NCBI GenBank assembly: GCA_022778715.1
Contig: JALFRW010000008.1
Location: 25,290-89,289 of the forward strand
Direction of reading: 5' to 3'
Source of the DNA: Ezakiella sp.
Lineage (GTDB): Bacteria; Bacillota; Clostridia; Tissierellales; Peptoniphilaceae
DNA: 64,000 nucleotides
The notes beneath the pieces are model-generated. The model ran no database searches. It saw nothing but the letters and a program-made list of their open reading frames with translations, and had not been told where the DNA came from. The position numbers and the translations under genes are program-made. Shown piece by piece: positions 27,347 through 35,815 of the stretch. Numbering within the stretch: position 1 is the first letter of the stretch; the number at the start of each line of letters is the position of its first letter.

Positions 27347-27364
27347 TACACTGACAAATAAATA

Positions 27365-27404
27365 ATTCGAGCAAAAAGAGGGGGTTTTCCCCTCTTTGCC
27401 GAAT
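27365..27404 (+). terminator. hairpin between oppA and oppB (partial terminator or mRNA stabiliser)
   Basis: AAAGAGGGG (27375-27383) pairs with CCCCTCTTT (27389-27397). The flanks ATTCG and CGAAT extend the stem. There is no T-run, so it more likely protects the 3' end of oppA mRNA and lowers read-through, giving more binding protein than permease. Confidence 0.75.
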
Positions 27405-27424
27405 ATATAGGAAAGGAGAATTAT

Positions 27425-28372
27425 ATGGCACGATATATTGCGAAGAGACTTGTCCTCATGGCCATAACATTATTTTTAATTATTACTATTAGTTTTTTCG
27501 TTATGCATAGTATGCCGGGCAATTTTATTAGAAACAATAAACTACCTGAAGATGTTAAGAAGGCTATGCTTGACAAGTATCACTTAAATGACCCATTAAC
27601 TGTTCAATATGGATATTTTTTACGAGATTTTATGAAAGGTGATTTCGGGATTTCTCTTGTTATACAACCAAAAGTACCGGTTAACCACGTTTTAGCAGCA
27701 AAAATTCCGGTTTCAATGCAATTAAACATTTTCTCTTTAATTTTCACAATGCCTGTAGCTCTTATTTTGGGTATTTGGGCGGCAATTAAAAAGAATAAAC
27801 TTGCGGACCAAATTATTTCTGTTTTGATTATTTTATTTATTTCTGTACCTAGTTTTGTTTACGCTTCATTAATGCAATATTATTTAGCTTTTAAGCTTGG
27901 ATGGTTCCCGATTGTTACGGAAGTTGGAACAAAGTTAACATGGGCAAAATTCCACTCAATGATTCTACCTATTCTTGCATTGTCTTTTGGTTCAATCGCG
28001 GGTGTTGCCAGATATACCAGAGCAGAACTTACTGAAGCTTTGAACTCTGAATATATGCTTCTTGCTAAATCAAAGGGTTTAAGCCAAGTGCAATCAACAA
28101 TAAGACACGCCTTAAGAAACTCTTTTATTCCACTTGCAAACATTATTATTCCTATGTTCATTCAAATAATGGGTGGTTCTTTAGTTATTGAAAAAATCTT
28201 CGGTATTCCGGGCATGGGTAATATTATGGTTGATGCTATAAATGCATACGATTTCCCTCTAGCTATCGGAGTATTATTCTGGTTCTCATTACTTAGTTTG
28301 TTTACAGTTCTTATCGTAGACTTGAGTTATGGCATAATTGACCCTAGAATTAGGTTGGGAGGTAGAGACTAA
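27425..28372 (+). CDS. oppB: peptide ABC transporter permease (OppB/DppB type)
   Basis: This is the first inner-membrane subunit, 315 residues with about six helices. The start MARYIAKRLVLM, MPGNFI and the EAA loop (EYMLLAKSKGLSQVQSTIRHALRNSF, about residues 205-230) that docks on the ATPase are typical. AAAGGAG precedes the ATG. Its TAA shares a base with the oppC start. Confidence 0.95.
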   Translation: MARYIAKRLVLMAITLFLIITISFFVMHSMPGNFIRNNKLPEDVKKAMLDKYHLNDPLTVQYGYFLRDFMKGDFGISLVIQPKVPVNHVLAAKIPVSMQLNIFSLIFTMPVALILGIWAAIKKNKLADQIISVLIILFISVPSFVYASLMQYYLAFKLGWFPIVTEVGTKLTWAKFHSMILPILALSFGSIAGVARYTRAELTEALNSEYMLLAKSKGLSQVQSTIRHALRNSFIPLANIIIPMFIQIMGGSLVIEKIFGIPGMGNIMVDAINAYDFPLAIGVLFWFSLLSLFTVLIVDLSYGIIDPRIRLGGRD

Positions 28373-29499
28373 TGAGTGAAAAACAATTTGACATAAATAA
28401 TATCCCAAAAGATAAGTTCGAGTTTGTTCAAATTGATACAAAACTCCACGACGAATTAATTCAAGGGGAAGCAATCGGATTCTTTAAGGATGCTATGATA
28501 AGATTTAGAAAAAATAAAGCGGCCCTCGTAAGTTTTATTATTATTGCATTCCTTGCGATTATGGCAATTATCGGACCATCACTAAGTAATTATGGTTACG
28601 CTGAACAAAATATTAAACTTCAAAATATGCCACCACGTGTGAGTTGGTTATCCGGACTCAAGTTATTCTCTGGAACAATGACCAAAGCAGTTAGAACTGA
28701 AAATATTGAAAGTAAATATAAAAACGCATATATAGAAACTCTTTCTACAAGAACTTTAAAAGGAGTAGACATGTCTACAATAAGACTCGATATGTACAAG
28801 CTAAATGAAGTAGAAGATGTATATTATTGGTTTGGTTCAGATAGTTTAGGACGTGACCTTTGGACCAGACTTTGGAGAGGTCTCAGAATTTCATTCTTTA
28901 TTTCTCTTATAGCTATGGCAGTTAATATTTTAGTAGGTATTATTTACGGGGCTATCTCCGGATATTATGGCGGTTGGATAGACCTTATAATGCAACGCAT
29001 TATCGAAATTATCGGCGGCGTTCCATATCTTGTTATCGTTATTCTATTCGTTTTTTACTATGGACCTGGTATACTTCCAATTGCACTTGCAATGTGTTTA
29101 ACTGGTTGGATAGGTATGAGTAGAATGATTCGTGCTCAATTCTTGAAGTACAAAGAAATGGAATATGTACTTGCATCAAGAACTCTTGGTGCATCAGACG
29201 GAACACTTATTTTTAGACATATTTTACCAAATGCAGCAGGTATTATTATTACAATGTCAGCTCTTGAAATTCCTGGAGCAATCTTTGGAGAATCTTTCCT
29301 AGCTTATTTAGGACTCGGTATCCAAGCTCCGGAACCATCTATCGGTGTTCTTTTATCAGAAGGTCAAAAAGTTTTGCTTCAATATCCGCACTTAACCATT
29401 TTCCCGGCTATCGTAATATCTGTTATGATGATTGCGTTTAACTTGATGGGTAATGGGCTAAGAGATGCATTTGACCCGACTTTGCGCGGAATTGAATAG
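28372..29499 (+). CDS. oppC: peptide ABC transporter permease (OppC/DppC type)
   Basis: This is the second permease subunit. It has a 45-residue cytoplasmic start and the family segment FGSDSLGRDLWTRLWRGLRISF. The EAA loop (SRTLGASDGTLIFRHILPN) is followed by GESFLAYLGLGIQ. The 375 residues are longer than average because of the N-terminal part and an extracellular stretch between helices 1 and 2 (about residues 75-145). It overlaps oppB by one base. Confidence 0.95.
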   Translation: MSEKQFDINNIPKDKFEFVQIDTKLHDELIQGEAIGFFKDAMIRFRKNKAALVSFIIIAFLAIMAIIGPSLSNYGYAEQNIKLQNMPPRVSWLSGLKLFSGTMTKAVRTENIESKYKNAYIETLSTRTLKGVDMSTIRLDMYKLNEVEDVYYWFGSDSLGRDLWTRLWRGLRISFFISLIAMAVNILVGIIYGAISGYYGGWIDLIMQRIIEIIGGVPYLVIVILFVFYYGPGILPIALAMCLTGWIGMSRMIRAQFLKYKEMEYVLASRTLGASDGTLIFRHILPNAAGIIITMSALEIPGAIFGESFLAYLGLGIQAPEPSIGVLLSEGQKVLLQYPHLTIFPAIVISVMMIAFNLMGNGLRDAFDPTLRGIE

Positions 29500-29508
29500 G
29501 AGGTAAAA

Positions 29509-31503
29509 ATGAGCGAAAAATTACTGGAAGTAAAAGACTTATATGTCACATTTAATACCTATTCTGGAAAAGTTCACGCTGTTCGTGGAGTTAATTACGA
29601 ATTAAATAGAGGGGAAACTCTTGCTATCGTAGGTGAATCAGGATCCGGCAAATCGGTTACAGCAAGAGCCATAATGGGCATATTAGCTAAAAACGCTAAT
29701 ATTGAAAGCGGTGAAGTCATTTACAAAGGGGTTGACCTTTTAAAATTGTCTGAAAGAGAAATGGCAAAGTATCGTGGGGATGAAATTGCTATGATTTTCC
29801 AAGATCCGCTCTCTTCTCTGGACCCTGTTATGAAGATAGGTAAACAAATTACAGAAGCTGCTATTTTAAAGAAAAATACAACAAAAGAAAATGCTAAGGA
29901 AAAAGCTTTAGAATTGATGGAAGCAGTTGGAATTAAAAATGCTGAGGTTAGATACACTCAATATCCATTCCAATTTTCCGGTGGTATGAGACAAAGAATT
30001 GTTATCGCAACAGCTCTTGCCTGCGACCCTGAACTTTTAATCTGTGACGAACCAACTACTGCTCTTGACGTTACTGTTCAAGCTAAGATTCTTGAACTGA
30101 TTAAAGAAATTCAAGAAGAAAGAAATATTGGTGTTATTTTTATTACACACGACTTGGGCGTTGTTGCCCACTTGGCAGATAAGGTAGCAGTTATGTATGC
30201 CGGAAAATGCGTTGAATATGGAACGGTTTACGAAATTTTTGAAAAGCCTAGACATCCATATACAATGGCGCTTCTTGCAGCTATGCCAGACCTTGAAACA
30301 GATTCAAATACAGAACTATATACAATTCCGGGAGCTCCACCGAACATGCTCTATCCACCTGTTGGGGATGCGTTTGCACCAAGAAACCAATTTGCACTAA
30401 AGATTGACCTGGAACAAGCTCCACCATTTTTTGATGTATCGCCGTCACATAGGGCTGCTACTTGGTTACTTCATCCGAATGCACCTGATATTGATTTAGA
30501 CGCATTTAAGAAAAAGGTTAATAATTTTGCCGGTGAAGCAATTAATAAACACAAACACGGCAAAGGCGAAGAACCAATTTTGAGTGTAAGAAATCTAAAA
30601 CAATACTTCAAAAGTGGTCGCGGGAAAAACAAAATGGTTGTTAAAGCTGTTGATGACGTTTCATTTGACATTTATAAGGGTGAAAGCTTTGGACTTGTTG
30701 GCGAATCAGGCTGTGGTAAGACTACTACAGGTAGAACTATTATCAGACTATACAAACCAACAAGTGGCGAAATTATTTATAAAGGTAAAGATATTTCTGG
30801 AAAACTTACGAAAGAAGAAGCAAGAGAAGTTCACCAATCAATGTCTATGATTTTCCAAGACCCTATTGCTTCAATCAACCCAAGAATGACAGTTAAGGAA
30901 ATCATTGGGGAAGGTCTTAGAATCAATCACTTGGTTAAAAACGAAAAAGAACTAGAAGAATTGGTATATCAAATGCTTGAAACCGTTGGTCTAACTAAGG
31001 ATCACGCAAACAGATATCCACACGAATTCTCAGGCGGACAAAGGCAAAGAATTGGCGTCGCCAGAGCTCTTATTTCTAATCCAGACTTTGTTATAGCTGA
31101 CGAACCGGTTTCTGCACTTGACGTTTCTATTCAAGCTCAAGTTTTGAACTTATTAAACTCAATTAAGAGACAATTAGGACTAACCGTCATGTTTATTGCA
31201 CATGACTTGTCAGTTGTTAAATATTTCTCAGACAGAATTGGGGTTATGTACTATGGCAAGCTGGTTGAACTTGCTGATGCAAATGAGTTGTATCACAATC
31301 CACTTCACCCATATACTAAGGCTCTATTATCTGCAATTCCAATTCCTGACCCAAGAATTGAAAAAGGTCGTAAACATATTGTTTATGATCCATCAGTTCA
31401 CAATTACTCAACTGATAAACCAGAAATGGTTGAAATCAAGCCAGGACATTTTGTATATTGCAATAAAAAAGAACAAAGTGAATATTTAAGTCAATTGAAA
31501 TAG
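29509..31503 (+). CDS. fused peptide ABC transporter ATPases (OppD-OppF in one chain)
   Basis: Two complete ATPase domains are joined. The first (residues 1-270) has Walker A GESGSGKS (about 42), signature FSGGMRQR (about 156) and LICDEPTTALD. The second (about 350-664) has GESGCGKTT (about 397), FSGGQRQR (about 506) and VIADEPVSALD. Each is followed by an oligopeptide/dipeptide C-terminal extension (HPYTMALL, HPYTKALL). The joining stretch (270-350) replaces the usual stop and start between oppD and oppF. A single fused subunit would drive the OppB-OppC pair. AGGAGG precedes the ATG. Confidence 0.95.
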   Translation: MSEKLLEVKDLYVTFNTYSGKVHAVRGVNYELNRGETLAIVGESGSGKSVTARAIMGILAKNANIESGEVIYKGVDLLKLSEREMAKYRGDEIAMIFQDPLSSLDPVMKIGKQITEAAILKKNTTKENAKEKALELMEAVGIKNAEVRYTQYPFQFSGGMRQRIVIATALACDPELLICDEPTTALDVTVQAKILELIKEIQEERNIGVIFITHDLGVVAHLADKVAVMYAGKCVEYGTVYEIFEKPRHPYTMALLAAMPDLETDSNTELYTIPGAPPNMLYPPVGDAFAPRNQFALKIDLEQAPPFFDVSPSHRAATWLLHPNAPDIDLDAFKKKVNNFAGEAINKHKHGKGEEPILSVRNLKQYFKSGRGKNKMVVKAVDDVSFDIYKGESFGLVGESGCGKTTTGRTIIRLYKPTSGEIIYKGKDISGKLTKEEAREVHQSMSMIFQDPIASINPRMTVKEIIGEGLRINHLVKNEKELEELVYQMLETVGLTKDHANRYPHEFSGGQRQRIGVARALISNPDFVIADEPVSALDVSIQAQVLNLLNSIKRQLGLTVMFIAHDLSVVKYFSDRIGVMYYGKLVELADANELYHNPLHPYTKALLSAIPIPDPRIEKGRKHIVYDPSVHNYSTDKPEMVEIKPGHFVYCNKKEQSEYLSQLK

Positions 31504-31510
31504 GGATTTT

Positions 31511-31557
31511 AGGGGCACCAAGAAAATAAAGTTGTTTTTATTTGGTGTCCCTTTATT
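31511..31557 (+). terminator. terminator of the peptide importer operon
   Basis: AGGG.CACCAA and AAATAAA on the left pair with TTTATTTGGTG.CCCT on the right, followed by a short T/A tract. The long stem makes it strong, but the T-run is short, so some read-through into the next five genes is possible. Confidence 0.75.
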
Positions 31558-31570
31558 TATGGAAGGTAAA

Positions 31571-32137
31571 ATGAAATTAAAAAAGATTTTTAATATTGTC
31601 ACTATTATATTTGTAATTATTTTTATAGCATCAATTTTTGCAATAGAGCTTAATTATTATGGCGATGATGTAAATCGTCTTTCAAGTAAAGATTATACTC
31701 CAGAAGTGAAAACTAAAATAAAGAGATATTCTGCTATTTATCAGTTTTATATTGTGTTTATGCTATATATAATTGTTTATTCATTTGTAAGTATATTTAC
31801 ATTTTTAACAAGTCCATTAATTGGAGGCAAAGTTTACAAAATTGCACTTGTAGTTTTGCTTTATATCACTTCGATTATTATTTCAATAAGAGGATACTCT
31901 GCAATTTTTGATGCAGACTGGAAAGTGAATCTAACAGGAGTTATAACATATCACTTTTATGAAACGGCATGGACTCATATGGTCGGCCTTGTGATTATGA
32001 ATTTAGCAGAGCTTATAAAAAAGTGGATTGCAAAAGATTTAGTGACAGAAAACGAACAGTTTCACAAAAACTCAAAGAACAATAAATTCGAGACATTAAA
32101 GGAAATTATAAATGAGAAGAGTGGAGAAAAAAAATAA
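31571..32137 (+). CDS. membrane protein of unknown function (paralogue of the next gene)
   Basis: 188 residues with about four membrane helices and a hydrophilic charged tail. It is a diverged copy of the next protein. Shared pieces are YSAIYQFYIVFMLYIIVYSF against FSSIYTALIVVLLYFIVCSF, and GYSAIFDADWKVNLTG against FYSAIYLIKADSLLNRTG. GGAAGG at 31561 selects the ATG at 31571; the frame upstream lies in the opp terminator. It is the first of five closely packed genes ending with an AAA ATPase and a nuclease. I know no function for it. Confidence 0.7.
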   Translation: MKLKKIFNIVTIIFVIIFIASIFAIELNYYGDDVNRLSSKDYTPEVKTKIKRYSAIYQFYIVFMLYIIVYSFVSIFTFLTSPLIGGKVYKIALVVLLYITSIIISIRGYSAIFDADWKVNLTGVITYHFYETAWTHMVGLVIMNLAELIKKWIAKDLVTENEQFHKNSKNNKFETLKEIINEKSGEKK

Positions 32138-32588
32138 GAAATATTTTGAGATTGCCTTACTCATATTTTTAGTTGTAATACTATTTGCCCTAGAAAAAAA
32201 TCGTATTCATGGCTATATTTACGAGATAAATTATAGACTTATGACAGAAACCCAAAGAAATCATATCAGAATTTTTAGTAGTATTTATACTGCTTTAATA
32301 GTAGTGCTTTTGTATTTTATAGTTTGTTCTTTTTGGAAGACTATTAGCTATCTTATAAGCTTTAGAGTTGGTGGAGATTTGCTAATATTTATAGTGTATT
32401 TAATATTAACAGGAGTTATTTTTTATTTCGGGTTTTACAGTGCTATATACTTGATAAAAGCCGATAGTCTTCTCAATAGAACTGGGGAAGTAATAATATC
32501 GGGTTATGTAAGAGTGTTAGCCATTTTAGGTATAATGGTTTGCAATTTATTTAGAGAAATTTTATCAAAACATTCAGAATTTAAATAG
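32112..32588 (+). CDS. membrane protein of unknown function (paralogue of the previous gene)
   Basis: 158 residues with about four helices: one at residues 12-28, then a block of three from about 50 to 150. It overlaps the previous gene by 26 bases and shares its core pattern (see the previous entry), so the pair arose by tandem duplication. It ends 12 bases before the next gene. Confidence 0.7.
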   Translation: MRRVEKKNKKYFEIALLIFLVVILFALEKNRIHGYIYEINYRLMTETQRNHIRIFSSIYTALIVVLLYFIVCSFWKTISYLISFRVGGDLLIFIVYLILTGVIFYFGFYSAIYLIKADSLLNRTGEVIISGYVRVLAILGIMVCNLFREILSKHSEFK

Positions 32589-32600
32589 TAAGGAGAAAAA

Positions 32601-33329
32601 ATGATAAATTATAATACTACAAAACCACCTGAACCGCCTAAAAAGATGTTTTCTTATGAAGCTCTTTATTTATCTTTTTCATTTTTCGCTCTGATTTTCA
32701 TATTTAATGAGATATTTATATATGACTTATCAGTTATTAGTAAAATGGGACTGGAAAATGCGTCAAAAATAGACTTGAACAAGCTTTATGTCACGTTAAA
32801 CGTGTTAGGATCTGTTGCAATTCCAATTGGTGCTTTTTTAATAGAGCAATCAGTTTTAAAAGATAAAAAATTTTTATATAAGTTAATTGCTCCGGCGTTA
32901 TGCTACGAGATAATTTATGATTTGTATGCTTTTGATAAATTTTTTGAGTATAGATTTCAAAGCATTGCAATTGCATTTTTATTTGGCGCTCTTTACTCTG
33001 CTCTTTATAGGAAGTATGAAGAAAAATGGTGGATAAATGTTATTTTATCAATTGCTTTTTTAGTTATTTCAGCTATTAGTGGGATTGATAGGGGAGTTAT
33101 TATTGCGGCGATATTTGTTGTTTTAAATTTTTTTGAAAAAGATTTAAAGACACAAAGTTTATTTTCTTTTGTTGTGTCAATAGCCGGTGGCGGAATGGTT
33201 TTGGGAAATGTTTTTATTTATTTTTACGATGGTTATTACAACAGAAAAAAATTTAATGATTATTTAAATTGGATATTTGTTATTATTGCACTTTTAGTTT
33301 GGAGGATTAGAGTTATTTTTTTAGGATAG
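32601..33329 (+). CDS. polytopic membrane protein, possibly TraX-like
   Basis: 242 residues with about seven membrane helices. The piece AIPIGAFLIEQSVLKDKKFLYKL followed by APALCYEIIYDLYAF and FLFGALYSALY resembles the conserved core of TraX-family proteins (FPIFAFLIVEGY.HT...L..L). The usual DYG appears as DRG. TraX proteins are linked to pilin acetylation and surface modification. The similarity is judged by eye, so another membrane family is possible. AAGGAG precedes the ATG. It ends 8 bases before the AAA ATPase gene. Confidence 0.6.
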   Translation: MINYNTTKPPEPPKKMFSYEALYLSFSFFALIFIFNEIFIYDLSVISKMGLENASKIDLNKLYVTLNVLGSVAIPIGAFLIEQSVLKDKKFLYKLIAPALCYEIIYDLYAFDKFFEYRFQSIAIAFLFGALYSALYRKYEEKWWINVILSIAFLVISAISGIDRGVIIAAIFVVLNFFEKDLKTQSLFSFVVSIAGGGMVLGNVFIYFYDGYYNRKKFNDYLNWIFVIIALLVWRIRVIFLG

Positions 33330-33337
33330 GAGATATT

Positions 33338-35803
33338 ATGGATATTAAAGATTATTATGGAAAGACAATGTTGGGTTGGATTTATTATAACGAAAATTAT
33401 ACTCATGGGGAAAATGCAAACTATATTAACAGAGTTTGCTATATTTATCCAAGATATATATTAGAGGAAGATGGTGAGGTTATACCAATTGACCCAAACG
33501 ATTTTCCGACTTTGGGTAGCTTTGAGGTTAGAATTCAAGGCGGATTTTCAGCTGAAGAGGTGGTTGAAAAGCTAACTCATTTAGTAAAAGTTAAGTTTAA
33601 TATTATTCCGGAGGAAGATTTAGAGCAACAAAACAATCATTATAGATTAAAATTCAATCCGACTTATGATCAAGAAATTTCAGAAGTTTGGATGGAAAAA
33701 TTTAATGACAATAAATTTTATCAAGTGATTTCAACCGATTTATCGATTGACGAAATTGTAAAAAGAAAGGCAATAGACTGTTATGTCGAAGATATTTTTA
33801 CTAAATATATAGTGCTTAAAAATAAAGAAGGTTTTTTTGGACCATTTGACTATAGTTTTGAAGACGATGTTATAAAATTACAAGCTACAAGCCTATTCGA
33901 TTACCATGTGCTCAAGCCTAATCCGGCAATTATTTCAAAAGAAATGATGCGTGTGGGCGATAGAGTAGACAATGGTGTAAACTTGGTGAGATCGGATCTT
34001 TTAGATTTAAATTCAGATTTAAAAGATTCTTACGATTTTATCACTGACGATATTTTATTAGATATAATAATTAATATTTTTGAAGAAAGAAGTACTATTG
34101 ATAGGTCCCAAGTTAAAGATTTAAGAAAGCTTTTATTCTCACAAATTAATCCTGAAGTTTATCCAGAAATCACGGATAAAAGACTTGCAAGATTAAAAGA
34201 ATATATTAAAAGAACAGGATATCAAGATGAATTTTTATCGAAAATAGCATATTTCTTGATGGAAGATGAAAATAACAAGGATTACGTTTTAAGGCAAGTT
34301 TTAAATACAAGATTTGAGGAATTGGAAGAACGCTCTACAAAGTTTATTGAAGTTAGAGAAAGACTTGAGGAGTTAAACCGCAAAAAAGAACAAGTTCAAA
34401 ATGAACTTGTTATGTTAAACAATGAGCTTATTGATTCCAAAAGTTTTATTATTAAAGAAAATGAAGCACTATCAAATGAACTAAATAAGCAAATAGAAGC
34501 TTTAGAAGAAAAAAAGAGTGAGCTTGAAAAAAATGTAGAAAATCTTATTGTGACAAATGAACTTTCAAATCTAAATTCTGAACTTGATGGAGCTATTGAA
34601 ACAAAAAAACAAGAACTTGTAAGGTTAGAAAAAACTAAGTCCGGCATTTTAGAAGAGCTAAATAATGGTATTGCGGATTTTAAAAACGAAACCAAATTAA
34701 TTGGCAGAGCTCTTGTGGCTAATGGATTTGATGATATTATTAATACCGCAAAAGGCAACACAAATTTTTATTACCCCGATAAAGAGCCTATAGTTTATGC
34801 TGATTTTGCATCTAAAGATGAGATTGTGGATTATATTTACACCAAGATGAATGCCGTTTACAATCACAGAATTACTAGAAACGAAGTTGTGAATATGCTC
34901 GTGCTTTTTTCCAATAATTTCATCACAAATATAGCAGGAAAAACCGGTTCCGGAAAGACTACGACCGCAGTTAAATTTGCAAATGCGCTTGGACTAAATT
35001 TTGAAGCACAAAATCTTGTAAAAATTGCCGTGGACTTAGATATTAGATCTATAAAAGATTTGATAGGTTATTATAATCCAAATAATGGCGAAATTGTGAA
35101 ATCCAACTGGCGCTTGTTTGATATGCTTGAAAGTAAAAATGAACTGAGTTGTTTGATTTTAGATGGAATTAATTCGAGCATTCCAGAGCATTTTATGGCA
35201 AGTTTAATCGGCAAAGATGTGGATGTGTGTGAAGCAATCAGTCTTGGTGGCGGAAAAGATATTTTTGCGGGCAAAGAATTTAGAATTTTAACAACGATTA
35301 ACGATGACAATTCGGGATTTATTCTCACAAATAGATATTTTGACAACACGGCTACAATGTATTCAAGTTATGATGGCAGAAGTGCGTATCGTTTAAACGA
35401 TGAAGAATTTGAAGACAAAGGCGCCATTAGATATATAGATTTGATGCGCTTTAGAGAAAGAGTCGGCATCTCAAATGAATATGAAAGCAAATTTAATTCG
35501 CTTATAAGTATATTAAAAAAAAGCGGACAGCATATTTCTTCAAGATCAATTGAGAAATCTATTTGCTATATAGAATCAACCACAGATTTGATGGATTTAA
35601 ATTGTCCAAGCAATAAATATTTGCCTCTTGAACTTGCGGTTCTTCAATTTATTGTGCCAACTCTAGATCCTGGAATAATGGGGGAACGGTTTGTATCAAT
35701 GCTAGCAAACGAAATTAAAACAATGCCGCTTTTGGAAGAAAAATTGTCTGAATTTAAATCTAAATCAAAGGACAATATTTTCAGTGATTTTAATCTGGAC
35801 TAG
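33338..35803 (+). CDS. McrB-like AAA+ ATPase with N-terminal domain and long coiled coil
   Basis: 821 residues in three parts. An unrecognised N-terminal region (1-320) includes a segment like a reading domain (KYIVLKNKEGFFGPFDY). A long coiled coil rich in Glu/Lys/Leu follows (about 325-470). The AAA+ domain (about 510-790) has Walker A AGKTGSGKTT (about 533), a McrB-like DLDIRSIKDLIGYYNP, and a sensor-1-like TTIND. The Walker B piece is CLILDGINSS, where McrB-type proteins have LDE.N: the catalytic Glu is Gly. In McrBC restriction systems, McrB forms a nucleotide-driven hexamer that feeds the McrC nuclease. The next gene encodes a matching nuclease, so the pair is probably an McrBC-type defence system. 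Confidence 0.75.
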   Translation: MDIKDYYGKTMLGWIYYNENYTHGENANYINRVCYIYPRYILEEDGEVIPIDPNDFPTLGSFEVRIQGGFSAEEVVEKLTHLVKVKFNIIPEEDLEQQNNHYRLKFNPTYDQEISEVWMEKFNDNKFYQVISTDLSIDEIVKRKAIDCYVEDIFTKYIVLKNKEGFFGPFDYSFEDDVIKLQATSLFDYHVLKPNPAIISKEMMRVGDRVDNGVNLVRSDLLDLNSDLKDSYDFITDDILLDIIINIFEERSTIDRSQVKDLRKLLFSQINPEVYPEITDKRLARLKEYIKRTGYQDEFLSKIAYFLMEDENNKDYVLRQVLNTRFEELEERSTKFIEVRERLEELNRKKEQVQNELVMLNNELIDSKSFIIKENEALSNELNKQIEALEEKKSELEKNVENLIVTNELSNLNSELDGAIETKKQELVRLEKTKSGILEELNNGIADFKNETKLIGRALVANGFDDIINTAKGNTNFYYPDKEPIVYADFASKDEIVDYIYTKMNAVYNHRITRNEVVNMLVLFSNNFITNIAGKTGSGKTTTAVKFANALGLNFEAQNLVKIAVDLDIRSIKDLIGYYNPNNGEIVKSNWRLFDMLESKNELSCLILDGINSSIPEHFMASLIGKDVDVCEAISLGGGKDIFAGKEFRILTTINDDNSGFILTNRYFDNTATMYSSYDGRSAYRLNDEEFEDKGAIRYIDLMRFRERVGISNEYESKFNSLISILKKSGQHISSRSIEKSICYIESTTDLMDLNCPSNKYLPLELAVLQFIVPTLDPGIMGERFVSMLANEIKTMPLLEEKLSEFKSKSKDNIFSDFNLD

Positions 35804-35815
35804 GGGGGTAATCTT

